In this document: positions 16,884-24,952 of the stretch, one piece after another
Layout of the letters: each line of letters starts with the position of its first letter
Position numbering within the stretch: the first letter of the stretch is position 1
NCBI GenBank assembly: GCA_016458225.1
Contig: JAEMGR010000041.1
Coordinates: 58,712 to 122,711, forward strand
DNA length: 64,000 bases
Direction: 5' to 3'
DNA from: Myxococcaceae bacterium JPH2
GTDB taxonomy: Bacteria > Myxococcota > Myxococcia > Myxococcales > Myxococcaceae
Program-made: the position numbers and the translations under genes
Notes under the pieces: model-generated
What the model saw: only the letters and a program-made list of their open reading frames with translations
Database searches by the model: none
Told to the model about the DNA's origin: nothing

Positions 16884-18869
16884 GTGAAACAGACCAGGAA
16901 GCACCATCGGGTATTCCGACTCCCCTTCGCGGACGAACCGGCCTCACGCGCACGGCTGAACCAGAGTCTCGCGTCGCATGGCCTCTTCGTCCCCGCGGAT
17001 CCACCCGAGCCCATCGGCGCGGAGTTCCCCCTCCAGCTCACGTTCCTGGGCGGCGCGCCCATCGCCGCGGGGCGCGCTCGCGTCACGGAGCATGGACTCG
17101 CGGGCCGACTGCGCGGCTACTTCGTCAAGTACGTGGAGCTGGAGCCCGGAAGCTGCGACCTGCCCCTGACGCCTCGGCACTCGGTCACCTCGCGAAGCGT
17201 CGTCCGCCCCCCGCCCTTCCGACACCGGGAGCCCATCACGGAGAGCTGGGGCACGCAGCGCCTCGCCCTCTCCACCGTGCCCGAGGAGCTGACCCCCGCG
17301 GGCATCATCCCGCGCACCGCCGAAGGCGACACGCTGTCGCTCGCGGACTACACCCACGAGGAGCTGCTGCACGCGAGGGATCCGCACGCATGGCAAGGCG
17401 GGCTGCGTCCCTTCGACTTCTTCGGCAGCTACCAGCTCATCAAACGGCTGGGCGCCGGAGGCATGGCCGAGGTCATCCTCGCGCGGCGTCGCATGGGCGA
17501 GGGCGTGGACAAGCTCGTGGCCCTCAAGCTGGTGTTTCACGAGTACGCGTGCCACCCGCGCCTCTCCGAGCTGTTCCTCACCGAGGCCCGCGTCAGCGCG
17601 ACGCTCCAACACCCCAACGTCATCCAGGTCTTCGACGTCAGCTCCGCGGCGGGGCGCCCCTTCCTCGCCATGGAGTATGTGAATGGCCGCAACGGCGCGG
17701 AGCTCATCCACCGCTTGCGCGAGCGCCGGCAACCTCCGCCCGTGGGGCTGGCGGTGGCGCTGGGGCTGGAGCTGAGCAAGGCGCTCGAGTATCTGCACGG
17801 GAAGCGCGACCTGGATGGACGTCCGCTCCAACTGGTTCATCGCGACGTCAGCCCCAGCAACCTGCTCATCAGCCTGCACGGCGCGGTGAAGCTGGTGGAC
17901 ATGGGCGTCGCGTCCGCCAGCTTCGCCAGTGGGGACTCCGCGCTGACCGTGGGCAAGCGCGCGTACATGGCCCCCGAGCAGGCCCTGGGAGGTACGCCCG
18001 AGCCCGCGTGGGACCTCTACGGCATGGGGCTCGTCATCCACGAACTGCTCACGCTGGAGCGCCCCTTCGAGCGCATCTCCAGCCCCGCCGCCATCGCCGC
18101 GTCGCGGCAGGTGCGCCTGCGTCCGTCCGCCTTCCGCCCCGGGGTGCCAGAGGCGCTGGATCGCCTGGTGCAGTGGGCCACTGAATATGACCGCGAGCGC
18201 CGCGCGCCCAGTGCGCACGCGCTGCGCGAAGCGCTGGAGAAGGTCCGCGATTCGCTGCCGCCCTTCGACCTCGTGCAGACCATGCGCGAGCTGTTCGGTG
18301 ACGAGCTGGCCGAGTCCCAGCGCGAGACGGAGACGCTCATCGGCGTGGCCCGACAACGCGACGGCACGGACGCAGCGCTTGTCTGGCGCCGGTTCGCCAA
18401 GCGCGTCTGGGGTTGGGTGCCGCGCCCGGTGAGACTCGTCGCCGCGAGGCACCCGCGTGCCTTGCGAGGGTTCGCGCTGAGCGCCTGGGTCGCGCTCACC
18501 GTGGCGGGGGGCGTGCTCTGGACGCGACACCAACGTGGCGCCGCGCTGGAGGCCCACCTGATGGCGGCGGATCGCCTCATCGCGGCGGCGCGATTGGTGG
18601 GACCGGGTGAGGACACCGCGCTCGCCCAGCTCAAGGCGGCCCGGACCTTGAAGCCCGATGACCCACGCATCCGCGCGCGCCTGCAAGCGCTCGCCGCGAC
18701 CTTCGAGTGGCTGGGCGACGTGGCGGACTCGCGCGGAGACGTGGCCGAGGCCGTGGCGCACTTCCGCGCGGCGCTGGAGGCAGACCCCGAACGCGAGGCC
18801 CTGCGCGCGCGCGTGCTGGCCCTGGAGTCCTCGCTGCGGGCTCGCCCCGTGGGCCGGAGAAGCCCATGA
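16884..18869 (+). CDS. Ser/Thr protein kinase with N-terminal PilZ-like region and C-terminal TM/TPR
   Basis: 661 aa from GTG at 16884 (GGGAGG at -7; an upstream ATG at 16830 is possible). Residues 1-110 resemble a PilZ domain: RKHHR as a possible RxxxR and NQSLASHG near the DxSxxG position. Residues about 180-460 are a Hanks kinase with a glycine loop (LGAGGMAEVILARR), Lys in LVALKLVF, HRDVSPSNLL at about 317, DMG in place of DFG, and APEQALGG; all catalytic residues are present. A membrane segment lies near residues 526-547, followed by about 110 residues of helical repeats (FRAALEADPEREALRARV). It probably couples a cytoplasmic signal, possibly c-di-GMP, to the surface proteins encoded downstream. 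Its TGA overlaps the next ATG. Confidence 0.85.
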   Translation: MKQTRKHHRVFRLPFADEPASRARLNQSLASHGLFVPADPPEPIGAEFPLQLTFLGGAPIAAGRARVTEHGLAGRLRGYFVKYVELEPGSCDLPLTPRHSVTSRSVVRPPPFRHREPITESWGTQRLALSTVPEELTPAGIIPRTAEGDTLSLADYTHEELLHARDPHAWQGGLRPFDFFGSYQLIKRLGAGGMAEVILARRRMGEGVDKLVALKLVFHEYACHPRLSELFLTEARVSATLQHPNVIQVFDVSSAAGRPFLAMEYVNGRNGAELIHRLRERRQPPPVGLAVALGLELSKALEYLHGKRDLDGRPLQLVHRDVSPSNLLISLHGAVKLVDMGVASASFASGDSALTVGKRAYMAPEQALGGTPEPAWDLYGMGLVIHELLTLERPFERISSPAAIAASRQVRLRPSAFRPGVPEALDRLVQWATEYDRERRAPSAHALREALEKVRDSLPPFDLVQTMRELFGDELAESQRETETLIGVARQRDGTDAALVWRRFAKRVWGWVPRPVRLVAARHPRALRGFALSAWVALTVAGGVLWTRHQRGAALEAHLMAADRLIAAARLVGPGEDTALAQLKAARTLKPDDPRIRARLQALAATFEWLGDVADSRGDVAEAVAHFRAALEADPEREALRARVLALESSLRARPVGRRSP

Positions 18870-20794
18870 GGACGGCCGTCGCGCTGCTGGTGCTGCTCGC
18901 CCTGGAGCGCTCGGCGTTCGCGGCCTCGCTGGAGCTGGACGCCGAACCCATCGTGCTCGGCAAGACCGAGGCCGTGGGCGTCACCTTCCACGTCCAGGAG
19001 CCCGCGCTCACGCCGCTCCCCGCGCTGCGCCTCGTCGTCAACGTGGGCGCGTTCAGCGAGGTGACGCGCCAAAGCCCGGGCGTCTATCGCGCCGTGTACA
19101 CGCCGCCCGTGACGCGCTTTCCGCAAGTGGCGCGCGTGGTGGTGTGGCACGACACCGGGCCTGACGCCGAGCTCTCCGCGCTGACCATTCCCTTGTCGGG
19201 GACCACGCGCGTGGAAGTTCGCACGCGACCGCGCGCCCTGGTGCGAGGCACGCTAGGAGGGCGCACGTTCGGCCCTGTGCGAGCCGGGGCTCGCGGCCTC
19301 GCCTTGCTCCCCATCGAGGTGAGCCCGGACATCCACACGCTGGAGGTCACGACGCGCCAGCGCGATGGCGCCACGGCCACCCATCGCGTGCCCATCCAGG
19401 TGCCGCCCTACAACCGCATCGCCGTGGCGCTCGTCACGCCCGCGCTGCTCGCGGATGGGCGCGGGCGTGCGCGCGTGGACGTGTTTCATCCAGGCGTCGA
19501 GGACGGAGTGAGCGCCACCTCGGTGCAGCTCCGCGCGGAGTTGGGCACCGTCACGCGCGTGGCGTCGAGCGACGGTCATGAGCAGTTCCAGTACCAGCCC
19601 CCGGCTGGCACGCTGGAGACCGAAGCGCGCCTCCAGGCACGCATCGAGGATGAGGCCGCGTCCGAAGTCAGCCTCCGCGTGGCGCTGGCTCTGCCCGCGC
19701 CCGCCAACCTCGTGCTGCACCCACCCGAGACACCTCTGCCCGCGGATGGCACCTCGCGCGCGGAGCTGTCGCTCCAGGTGTTCTCCGCCTCGGGCTCCGG
19801 ACTCCCTGCCCAGCAGGTCGAAGTCTCCGCCAACGGCCAGCCCCTCCGCGGAATCACCGATGCGGGCAACGGCCTGTATCGCGTGCCGTTCGTGGCGCCT
19901 GCGTTCTTTCCGCCGGGCGGCGTGGTGCGCTTCGAGGCCACCGTGAGCGGACGCTCGGGCCCTTCGGCGCGCACGGAGGTTCGCTATCAACTGCGCCCTC
20001 CCCCCATCCCCCGAGCCTTGCACGTCGCGCTGGCCCAGGTGCCCGTGCCCGCGGATGGTTCGACGCGCGTGAGACTGGCGCTCGACGTGCGCGACGCGGC
20101 GGGGCTCCCGCTCGAGGGCGCGCGGCTCATCGTCGTGGCGAACCAGGGCGCGGTGAGTCCCCCCCGTGCGCTCGCGGATGGCCAGTACGAATCGATGTAT
20201 CTGGCGCCCGCGGGACTTCCCGACGACCCCGTCGAGCTGACCATCACGGATGCGTCCGGGCAGTTCATGCAACGCGTGCCCGTACCGCTGCGCGCGGCAC
20301 CTCACCGACTGCTGGTGGGCGTGCGCGCGGGCGTGGTCCGAGGCGCGGACCTGGGGCCCCGCGCGGGCCTGGAGGCGTGGGTGCCCTTCACGGTGCGGGG
20401 GCATTGGTGGGGCTTGGGACTCGCCGCCGCGGCATCGCGGTTCCAGCGAAACGTGCAGGACACCACGGGTTCGCTCACGTCCCGGTCTGAGGCCTGGGCG
20501 CTGCCCGTGAGCCTCCGTGCAGGCGTGGAGCTGTTCGCCTCGCGTCGCGCGAGCCTCATCCTGGGGGCCGGGGCCACGGCCACCTGGGCGCGCTTCCGGA
20601 CCTCGCTCTCCGACACACGCGTCGAGGCGATGGGCCTGGGCGGGCTGGGCTTCCTCACGGCCAGCTACGCGCTCGGCCCCGGCCAGTTCTTCACCGAGGC
20701 CTCCTTTGTCCACGCCCCGGTCTCCGCGAGCGGCTTCCGCCTCGATGCGGGCGGTCCCGGGCTCGACGTGGGCTATCGCCTCGGAGTGCTCTGA
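18866..20794 (+). CDS. Ig-like repeat outer-membrane protein with C-terminal beta-barrel-like domain
   Basis: 642 aa. Signal peptide MRTAVALLVLLALERSAFA. The middle holds several Ig-like/invasin-like modules; two share the phrase LPADGTSRAELSLQVF / VPADGSTRVRLALDV. Residues about 478-642 look like a small beta-barrel (LLVGVRAGVVRGADLGPRAG, LPVSLRAGVELF, GLGFLTASYALGPGQ). Residues about 90-150 align with the Ig-like protein at 35307-37232 (PLSGTTRVEVRTRP, GGRTFGPVRAGARGLALLPI against GTRFGPVAAGTDGRFRLPI), so the two are paralogues. It overlaps the kinase gene by 4 nt and the next gene by 1 nt, so tight co-translation is likely. A surface adhesin or scaffold role is inferred. Confidence 0.72.
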   Translation: MRTAVALLVLLALERSAFAASLELDAEPIVLGKTEAVGVTFHVQEPALTPLPALRLVVNVGAFSEVTRQSPGVYRAVYTPPVTRFPQVARVVVWHDTGPDAELSALTIPLSGTTRVEVRTRPRALVRGTLGGRTFGPVRAGARGLALLPIEVSPDIHTLEVTTRQRDGATATHRVPIQVPPYNRIAVALVTPALLADGRGRARVDVFHPGVEDGVSATSVQLRAELGTVTRVASSDGHEQFQYQPPAGTLETEARLQARIEDEAASEVSLRVALALPAPANLVLHPPETPLPADGTSRAELSLQVFSASGSGLPAQQVEVSANGQPLRGITDAGNGLYRVPFVAPAFFPPGGVVRFEATVSGRSGPSARTEVRYQLRPPPIPRALHVALAQVPVPADGSTRVRLALDVRDAAGLPLEGARLIVVANQGAVSPPRALADGQYESMYLAPAGLPDDPVELTITDASGQFMQRVPVPLRAAPHRLLVGVRAGVVRGADLGPRAGLEAWVPFTVRGHWWGLGLAAAASRFQRNVQDTTGSLTSRSEAWALPVSLRAGVELFASRRASLILGAGATATWARFRTSLSDTRVEAMGLGGLGFLTASYALGPGQFFTEASFVHAPVSASGFRLDAGGPGLDVGYRLGVL

Positions 20795-22170
20795 TGCGCG
20801 CCGCGAGCCTCCTGCCGCGCGGTGGCGCCCTGGGCCTGAGCCTCATGCTCACGTCGTGCGCGCCCGGCGACGACTCTCCCGCACGCGTGCTGGCCGTCCG
20901 CCCGGCGCAAGGCGCGATGACGGCCACTGTGGCCGTGGACATCCTCGGACGCGACCTCCACCCCCAAGTGCAGACCGACTTCTCGGCCAAGACCGGCTCG
21001 CTGGACGCCACGTTCCAAGCGTGGCTCTCCCCCCTCGACGCAACAGGCGAGGACGTCGCCCTGCTCGATGTGCGGTTCCTCTCCGATGACCACCTGAGCG
21101 CGCGAGTGCCCGCGGGGCTCTCGCGCGGGGACTATGCCCTTCGCGTGGTGGAGCCCTCCGGCGCCGAGGCCGAGGGACGGCTCCGCTACCGCGTCACGCC
21201 CGCGCCACCTCCGGTCGCCGGCTTCCAGGTCGTGATGGAGGCCGTGCAACACGCGGGCATCCCCTTCCCCATCACCGTCACGGCGGTGGATGCGCAGGGT
21301 CAGCCGGTGCCGGACTTCCAGGAGACGGTGCGGCTGGGCGCGAGCAGCGGCGCGGTCGTCCCCGCGAGCGTGGGTCCCTTCTTCCAAGGACGCGCGAGTG
21401 CCCTCGTGACGCTCGCCATGCCCACGCCGCAGAATCGCCTGCGCCTCGAAGCCACGGGCGGAGTGACTTCCGAGTCCGCGACCATCGACGTGCGCCAGGC
21501 ACCTCCCGCGCAGGTCGTCTGGTCGAGCCCCGCGCTCACCGCCGAGGCCGGCACGTGCATGGGGCCCGCCACGCTGGAGGTGCGCGACGCGCTGGGCGCG
21601 GTGACCGCGTTCGATGGCCCCATGCGCGTCGCGATTCGAGCGGATCCTTCCGACGGAGTCGGGCTGTTTGCCGATGCGACCTGCACCCAGCCCCTGCCAG
21701 CCGAGGGACTCTCCCTCACGCGTGCCACGCAGTCGCTCTATGTCAGCGCGCGACACGCGGGGCCCTTGCTCCTTCGAGCCCGTCCCGCCGCGCTTCCCGG
21801 GGACAGCCAGCAGCATGAAATCCAACCCGGTGTCGCGGTCGCGCTGGCCTTCACGTCCCCGGCGCGCGTCGTGAGCGCGGGTGGCTGTTCCGCCACCTTG
21901 ACGGTCTCCGCGCGCGATCGCTTCGGCAACATCCATGGCCCCAGCACCCCCATCGAACTGGGAATGAGCGTTCCCGCCGCGGCTCGGCTCACGCTGCACG
22001 CGGATCCAAGCTGTACGACGCCCAGCGGACCGCTCGCGGTCTCCGAGCGCACACCGAGCGTCACCGTCTACGTCCGCGCCCCCGTCGCGGGCACCTGGCT
22101 CGTGGAATCCGCCGCGCCCACGGCCTCGGGACTTGGCCGTGCCTCGCAAGAACTCCGGGTGGATCCATGA
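20794..22170 (+). CDS. TIG/IPT-fold lipoprotein, first of a paralogous pair
   Basis: 458 aa. Lipoprotein signal ending LMLTSCAPG, Cys near residue 22. An IPT/TIG-like module follows (VLAVRPAQGAMTATVAVDIL, DLHPQVQTDFSAKTGSLDAT, LSARVPAGLSRGDYALRVVE). Further Ig-like modules contain paired cysteines (AGTCMGPATLEVRDALG, LFADATCTQPLP, SAGGCSATLTVSARDRFG). The order and motifs match the next gene product throughout, so the pair arose by tandem duplication. It is probably a surface or outer-membrane-anchored lipoprotein. The start overlaps the previous TGA (TGATG). Confidence 0.72.
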   Translation: MRAASLLPRGGALGLSLMLTSCAPGDDSPARVLAVRPAQGAMTATVAVDILGRDLHPQVQTDFSAKTGSLDATFQAWLSPLDATGEDVALLDVRFLSDDHLSARVPAGLSRGDYALRVVEPSGAEAEGRLRYRVTPAPPPVAGFQVVMEAVQHAGIPFPITVTAVDAQGQPVPDFQETVRLGASSGAVVPASVGPFFQGRASALVTLAMPTPQNRLRLEATGGVTSESATIDVRQAPPAQVVWSSPALTAEAGTCMGPATLEVRDALGAVTAFDGPMRVAIRADPSDGVGLFADATCTQPLPAEGLSLTRATQSLYVSARHAGPLLLRARPAALPGDSQQHEIQPGVAVALAFTSPARVVSAGGCSATLTVSARDRFGNIHGPSTPIELGMSVPAAARLTLHADPSCTTPSGPLAVSERTPSVTVYVRAPVAGTWLVESAAPTASGLGRASQELRVDP

Positions 22171-23618
22171 GCCTGTCCATCCACGTTCGCACGCATGCGC
22201 TCTACCTCGCGCTGGGTGGGTTGGTGGCCTGCGGCGCTGCTGTCGATTCCGAGCCGCGTCTGCTCTCACTGTCCCCCACGCGTGGCGAAGCCAGCGCCCC
22301 CCTGCGCGTCACCATCACCGGCGAGGGCCTGCGTCCGAGCGTCTGGACCGACTTCTCCCACGATGGCCGCGACACCGTGGATACGACCTTCCAGGCGCGA
22401 CTCGGCCCGGAGGCGCTCGACGAGGTCCAGCTCATCGGACCGGATCAACTGGAAGCCACCGTCCCCGCGGGACTGGCCAGTGGGTTGTATGACCTGACCG
22501 TGGTGGATCCCTCGGGCCGAGAGGCGACGCTGGCGCGAGCCTTCGAGGTGCTCGCCACCTCGGGTGAGCGCACGCGCGCGCTCGCGGGCTTTCGCTTCGA
22601 GGCCGTGAACGCGCAGCACGCCTGGGAGCCCTTCACCGTCACGGTGCTCGCGGTGGATGGAGAGGGCCAGCGACTGAGCGGCTTCAACGGCTCGGCGAAG
22701 CTCACGGACGACTCCGGAACCGCCGTGCCGTCGATGGTGGGGCCCTTTCGCGATGGTGTCTGGAGCGGACAGTTGGAGGTGCGCCGCACCATGAGCGCGA
22801 ACGTGCTGCGGCTCGATGACAGCACCGGACACACCGGAGTGTCCGCGCCCTTCGAGGTCACCGCCCGCGCGGCCGTGGCGCTGCGCTTCGTCACCCCGGC
22901 GAGGAGTGTCACCGCGGGCGAGTGCACCTCCGTGGTGACGCTCGCGCGCATCGATGACCAGGGCGATCGCGTGGCAACGCGCGAGGCGCTCGACATTTCC
23001 CTGGAGGAAGACCTGCCGCGCACGCGCACGCTCTACGCCGACGCGAGCTGCGCGACACCGCTCGCGCGACTCTCGATGGACGCGGGCGCGGACTCGGTCA
23101 GCTTCTATCTGCGCATCGAGCGCGCGGGCGGCTCGTCCCTGACCGCGAGCACGGGCACCTTGCGCTCGGCGGTGCAGCCGCTGAAGGTCGTCCCGGCCGC
23201 ACCCGCGCGGCTCGCCTTCGCCTCGTTCCCGGATGCGCTCGTCCTGGGGACTTGCTCGGGCCCCGTGGCGCTGGAGGTTCGCGACGCCTTCGACAATCCC
23301 ACCCTCACTCCAGGCCCGACCCAGGTGGACCTCGCGGCCGAGCCCACGCAGGACTACACCTTCAACGGAGACCCAACCTGCGCGAGTTCCATCGCGGGGC
23401 TTGCCTTGACGCCCGCCTCGCGCGTCGCGTTGTTCTACGTGCGCGGCATGAGCGCGGGGACGGTGATCATGCGCGCGTCCGCGCCGGGGCTCGACAGCGC
23501 GAGGGGCGCAATCTCCGTGCGCGCTCCGCTGCGCCCAGAGGCCATCTCTTCGAACCGCCCCGCTCGCGACACCACGGAGGTCTTCACGCTCGACCTCGAC
23601 GACCGCGAGCGCCCCTGA
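22167..23618 (+). CDS. TIG/IPT-fold lipoprotein, second of a paralogous pair
   Basis: 483 aa. Lipoprotein signal ending ALGGLVACGAA. It has the same plan as its upstream neighbour: a TIG module (LLSLSPTRGEASAPLRVTIT, LRPSVWTDFSHDGRDTVDTT, LEATVPAGLASGLYDLTVVD) and Cys-paired Ig-like modules (TAGECTSVVTLARIDDQGD, LYADASCATPLARL, LGTCSGPVALEVRDAFDNP). The C-terminus is short and polar. It overlaps the previous gene by 4 nt (ATGA). Sequence divergence between the two copies is large, so the duplication is not recent. Confidence 0.72.
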   Translation: MSLSIHVRTHALYLALGGLVACGAAVDSEPRLLSLSPTRGEASAPLRVTITGEGLRPSVWTDFSHDGRDTVDTTFQARLGPEALDEVQLIGPDQLEATVPAGLASGLYDLTVVDPSGREATLARAFEVLATSGERTRALAGFRFEAVNAQHAWEPFTVTVLAVDGEGQRLSGFNGSAKLTDDSGTAVPSMVGPFRDGVWSGQLEVRRTMSANVLRLDDSTGHTGVSAPFEVTARAAVALRFVTPARSVTAGECTSVVTLARIDDQGDRVATREALDISLEEDLPRTRTLYADASCATPLARLSMDAGADSVSFYLRIERAGGSSLTASTGTLRSAVQPLKVVPAAPARLAFASFPDALVLGTCSGPVALEVRDAFDNPTLTPGPTQVDLAAEPTQDYTFNGDPTCASSIAGLALTPASRVALFYVRGMSAGTVIMRASAPGLDSARGAISVRAPLRPEAISSNRPARDTTEVFTLDLDDRERP

Positions 23619-23637
23619 GGTGAGAGGACCCGCGCGA

Positions 23638-24930
23638 ATGCACGTCCCCCTTCCATCGCGAGCGCGCCCTTGGGTCTGGGCCCTCCCGCTCGCGTGGTTC
23701 GCGTGCCTTGGGTGCACGAACGCACCTGCGTCAGCCCAGGACACCGAGCAACTGGCGCGGCGCCTCTCCTCCATCGTGGCCACGTGCGCGGCGTCCACGG
23801 GGCAAGTCGAGGTGATGCGCGCGGGGCAGTCCTTCTGGGAGCGCATCGAGGAAGGCGCCACGTTCCGCCCCGGAGACTGGGTCCGGACGGGAGCGCTCGC
23901 GTCCGCGCGCATCGAGTTCCTCGAGGGAGGCCGCATCGAGCTGGAGGAACAATCCGTGGCCCTGGTGGAGCGCGCTCCCGAGGGCGACGCGGGCACGCAT
24001 CACAGTCCGCTCGTCGCGCTGGAGAGCGGCTCGGCGCGGGGCTTCCTCCCTGCCAGCGCGAACGGGGACGCGCATGCGCTGTTGGTGCGGACCGAGGACG
24101 GCTCCATCGTGGCCGTCTCCCCAGGAGAGGCGGGCCAGCCCGCCGAGTTCCGGCTCACTCGGACACATCGCGGCGCCCTGCTGTCCGTCGCGCGGGGACG
24201 GCTGACGCTCGTCTCGGGACAACGGCAGCAAGCGGTCCTCGAGGGACACGGCGTGGAGCTGAGCCGGGGCCTCGCCGCTCCGGTGTTCCCGCTGCCGGTG
24301 TTCCCCACCAGTCTGGAGCCCGGCATCGATGCGCGCTTCACGTGGGCCGCGGGGTTGCGCGTCGCGCTGGCGTGGAGCGAGGTGATTGGCGCGGACCACT
24401 ACCGCGTCCAGATTGCTCGGGACCTGGGCTTCGAGCAGCTCGTGGTGAGCACCACGTCCGCGCGAGGCCCCTTCACCTTCACCCCCGAGGGCCCCGGCAC
24501 CTACGTCTGGCGCGTGGCCACCGCCGACGCGGACGGACACCAGAGTGAGTTTGGCTTCGCGCGCCGCATCTACGTGGACGCGGAGGTGAACCGCGACCTG
24601 CTCGTCACCCCGAGCGATGGCCATGAGACGCCCTTCGTCGCGTCGCGAGGCATCGTCTTCGCGTGGCAGTCCATGGGCGGGCGACAGCGCTTCCGGTTGG
24701 TGGTGGCGCGCGACCCCGAGCTTCAGCAGGTGGTGCGCGTGCAGCGAAGCAGCATGCAGCAGCTCACCTTGATGCGCCTGCGACCGGGCACGTACTACTG
24801 GGGGGCCTACGTGGACTCGAGTCCAGCCAGGCCCTTGTTCCAGAAGGCGCGCAAGCTGGTGGTGCTCCCGCCCGTGACGAAGAAGGCTCGGCTCAAGACG
24901 CCGAAGGTCGTCGACACCTGGGGACACTGA
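23638..24930 (+). CDS. FecR-domain protein with tandem Fn3-like modules, secreted
   Basis: 430 aa. Signal peptide with a possible lipobox (LPLAWFACLGCTNAPAS). A FecR-like domain follows: GQVEVMRAGQSFWERIEEG, FRPGDWVRTGALASARIEFL, GGRIELEEQSVALV. Fn3-like modules come next (LAWSEVIGADHYRVQIARDL, TFTPEGPGTYVWRVATADAD, and a repeat near FAWQSMGGRQRFRLVVARD). FecR modules in such secreted proteins are thought to bind peptidoglycan or sense the envelope. The ATG at 23638 is used; a GTG at 23620, just after the previous stop, is an alternative. It ends the 16409-24930 gene set and stops inside a perfect hairpin. Confidence 0.7.
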   Translation: MHVPLPSRARPWVWALPLAWFACLGCTNAPASAQDTEQLARRLSSIVATCAASTGQVEVMRAGQSFWERIEEGATFRPGDWVRTGALASARIEFLEGGRIELEEQSVALVERAPEGDAGTHHSPLVALESGSARGFLPASANGDAHALLVRTEDGSIVAVSPGEAGQPAEFRLTRTHRGALLSVARGRLTLVSGQRQQAVLEGHGVELSRGLAAPVFPLPVFPTSLEPGIDARFTWAAGLRVALAWSEVIGADHYRVQIARDLGFEQLVVSTTSARGPFTFTPEGPGTYVWRVATADADGHQSEFGFARRIYVDAEVNRDLLVTPSDGHETPFVASRGIVFAWQSMGGRQRFRLVVARDPELQQVVRVQRSSMQQLTLMRLRPGTYYWGAYVDSSPARPLFQKARKLVVLPPVTKKARLKTPKVVDTWGH

Positions 24931-24941
24931 GTTCCCCAGGT
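24916..24941. terminator. Hairpin terminator overlapping a stop codon
   Basis: ACCTGGGGA at 24916-24924 pairs perfectly with TCCCCAGGT at 24933-24941, with an 8-nt loop that contains the TGA of the FecR-domain gene. It separates the long plus-strand gene set from the convergent MshEN-type gene. Confidence 0.6.
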
Positions 24942-24952
24942 CAGCGCGACGC

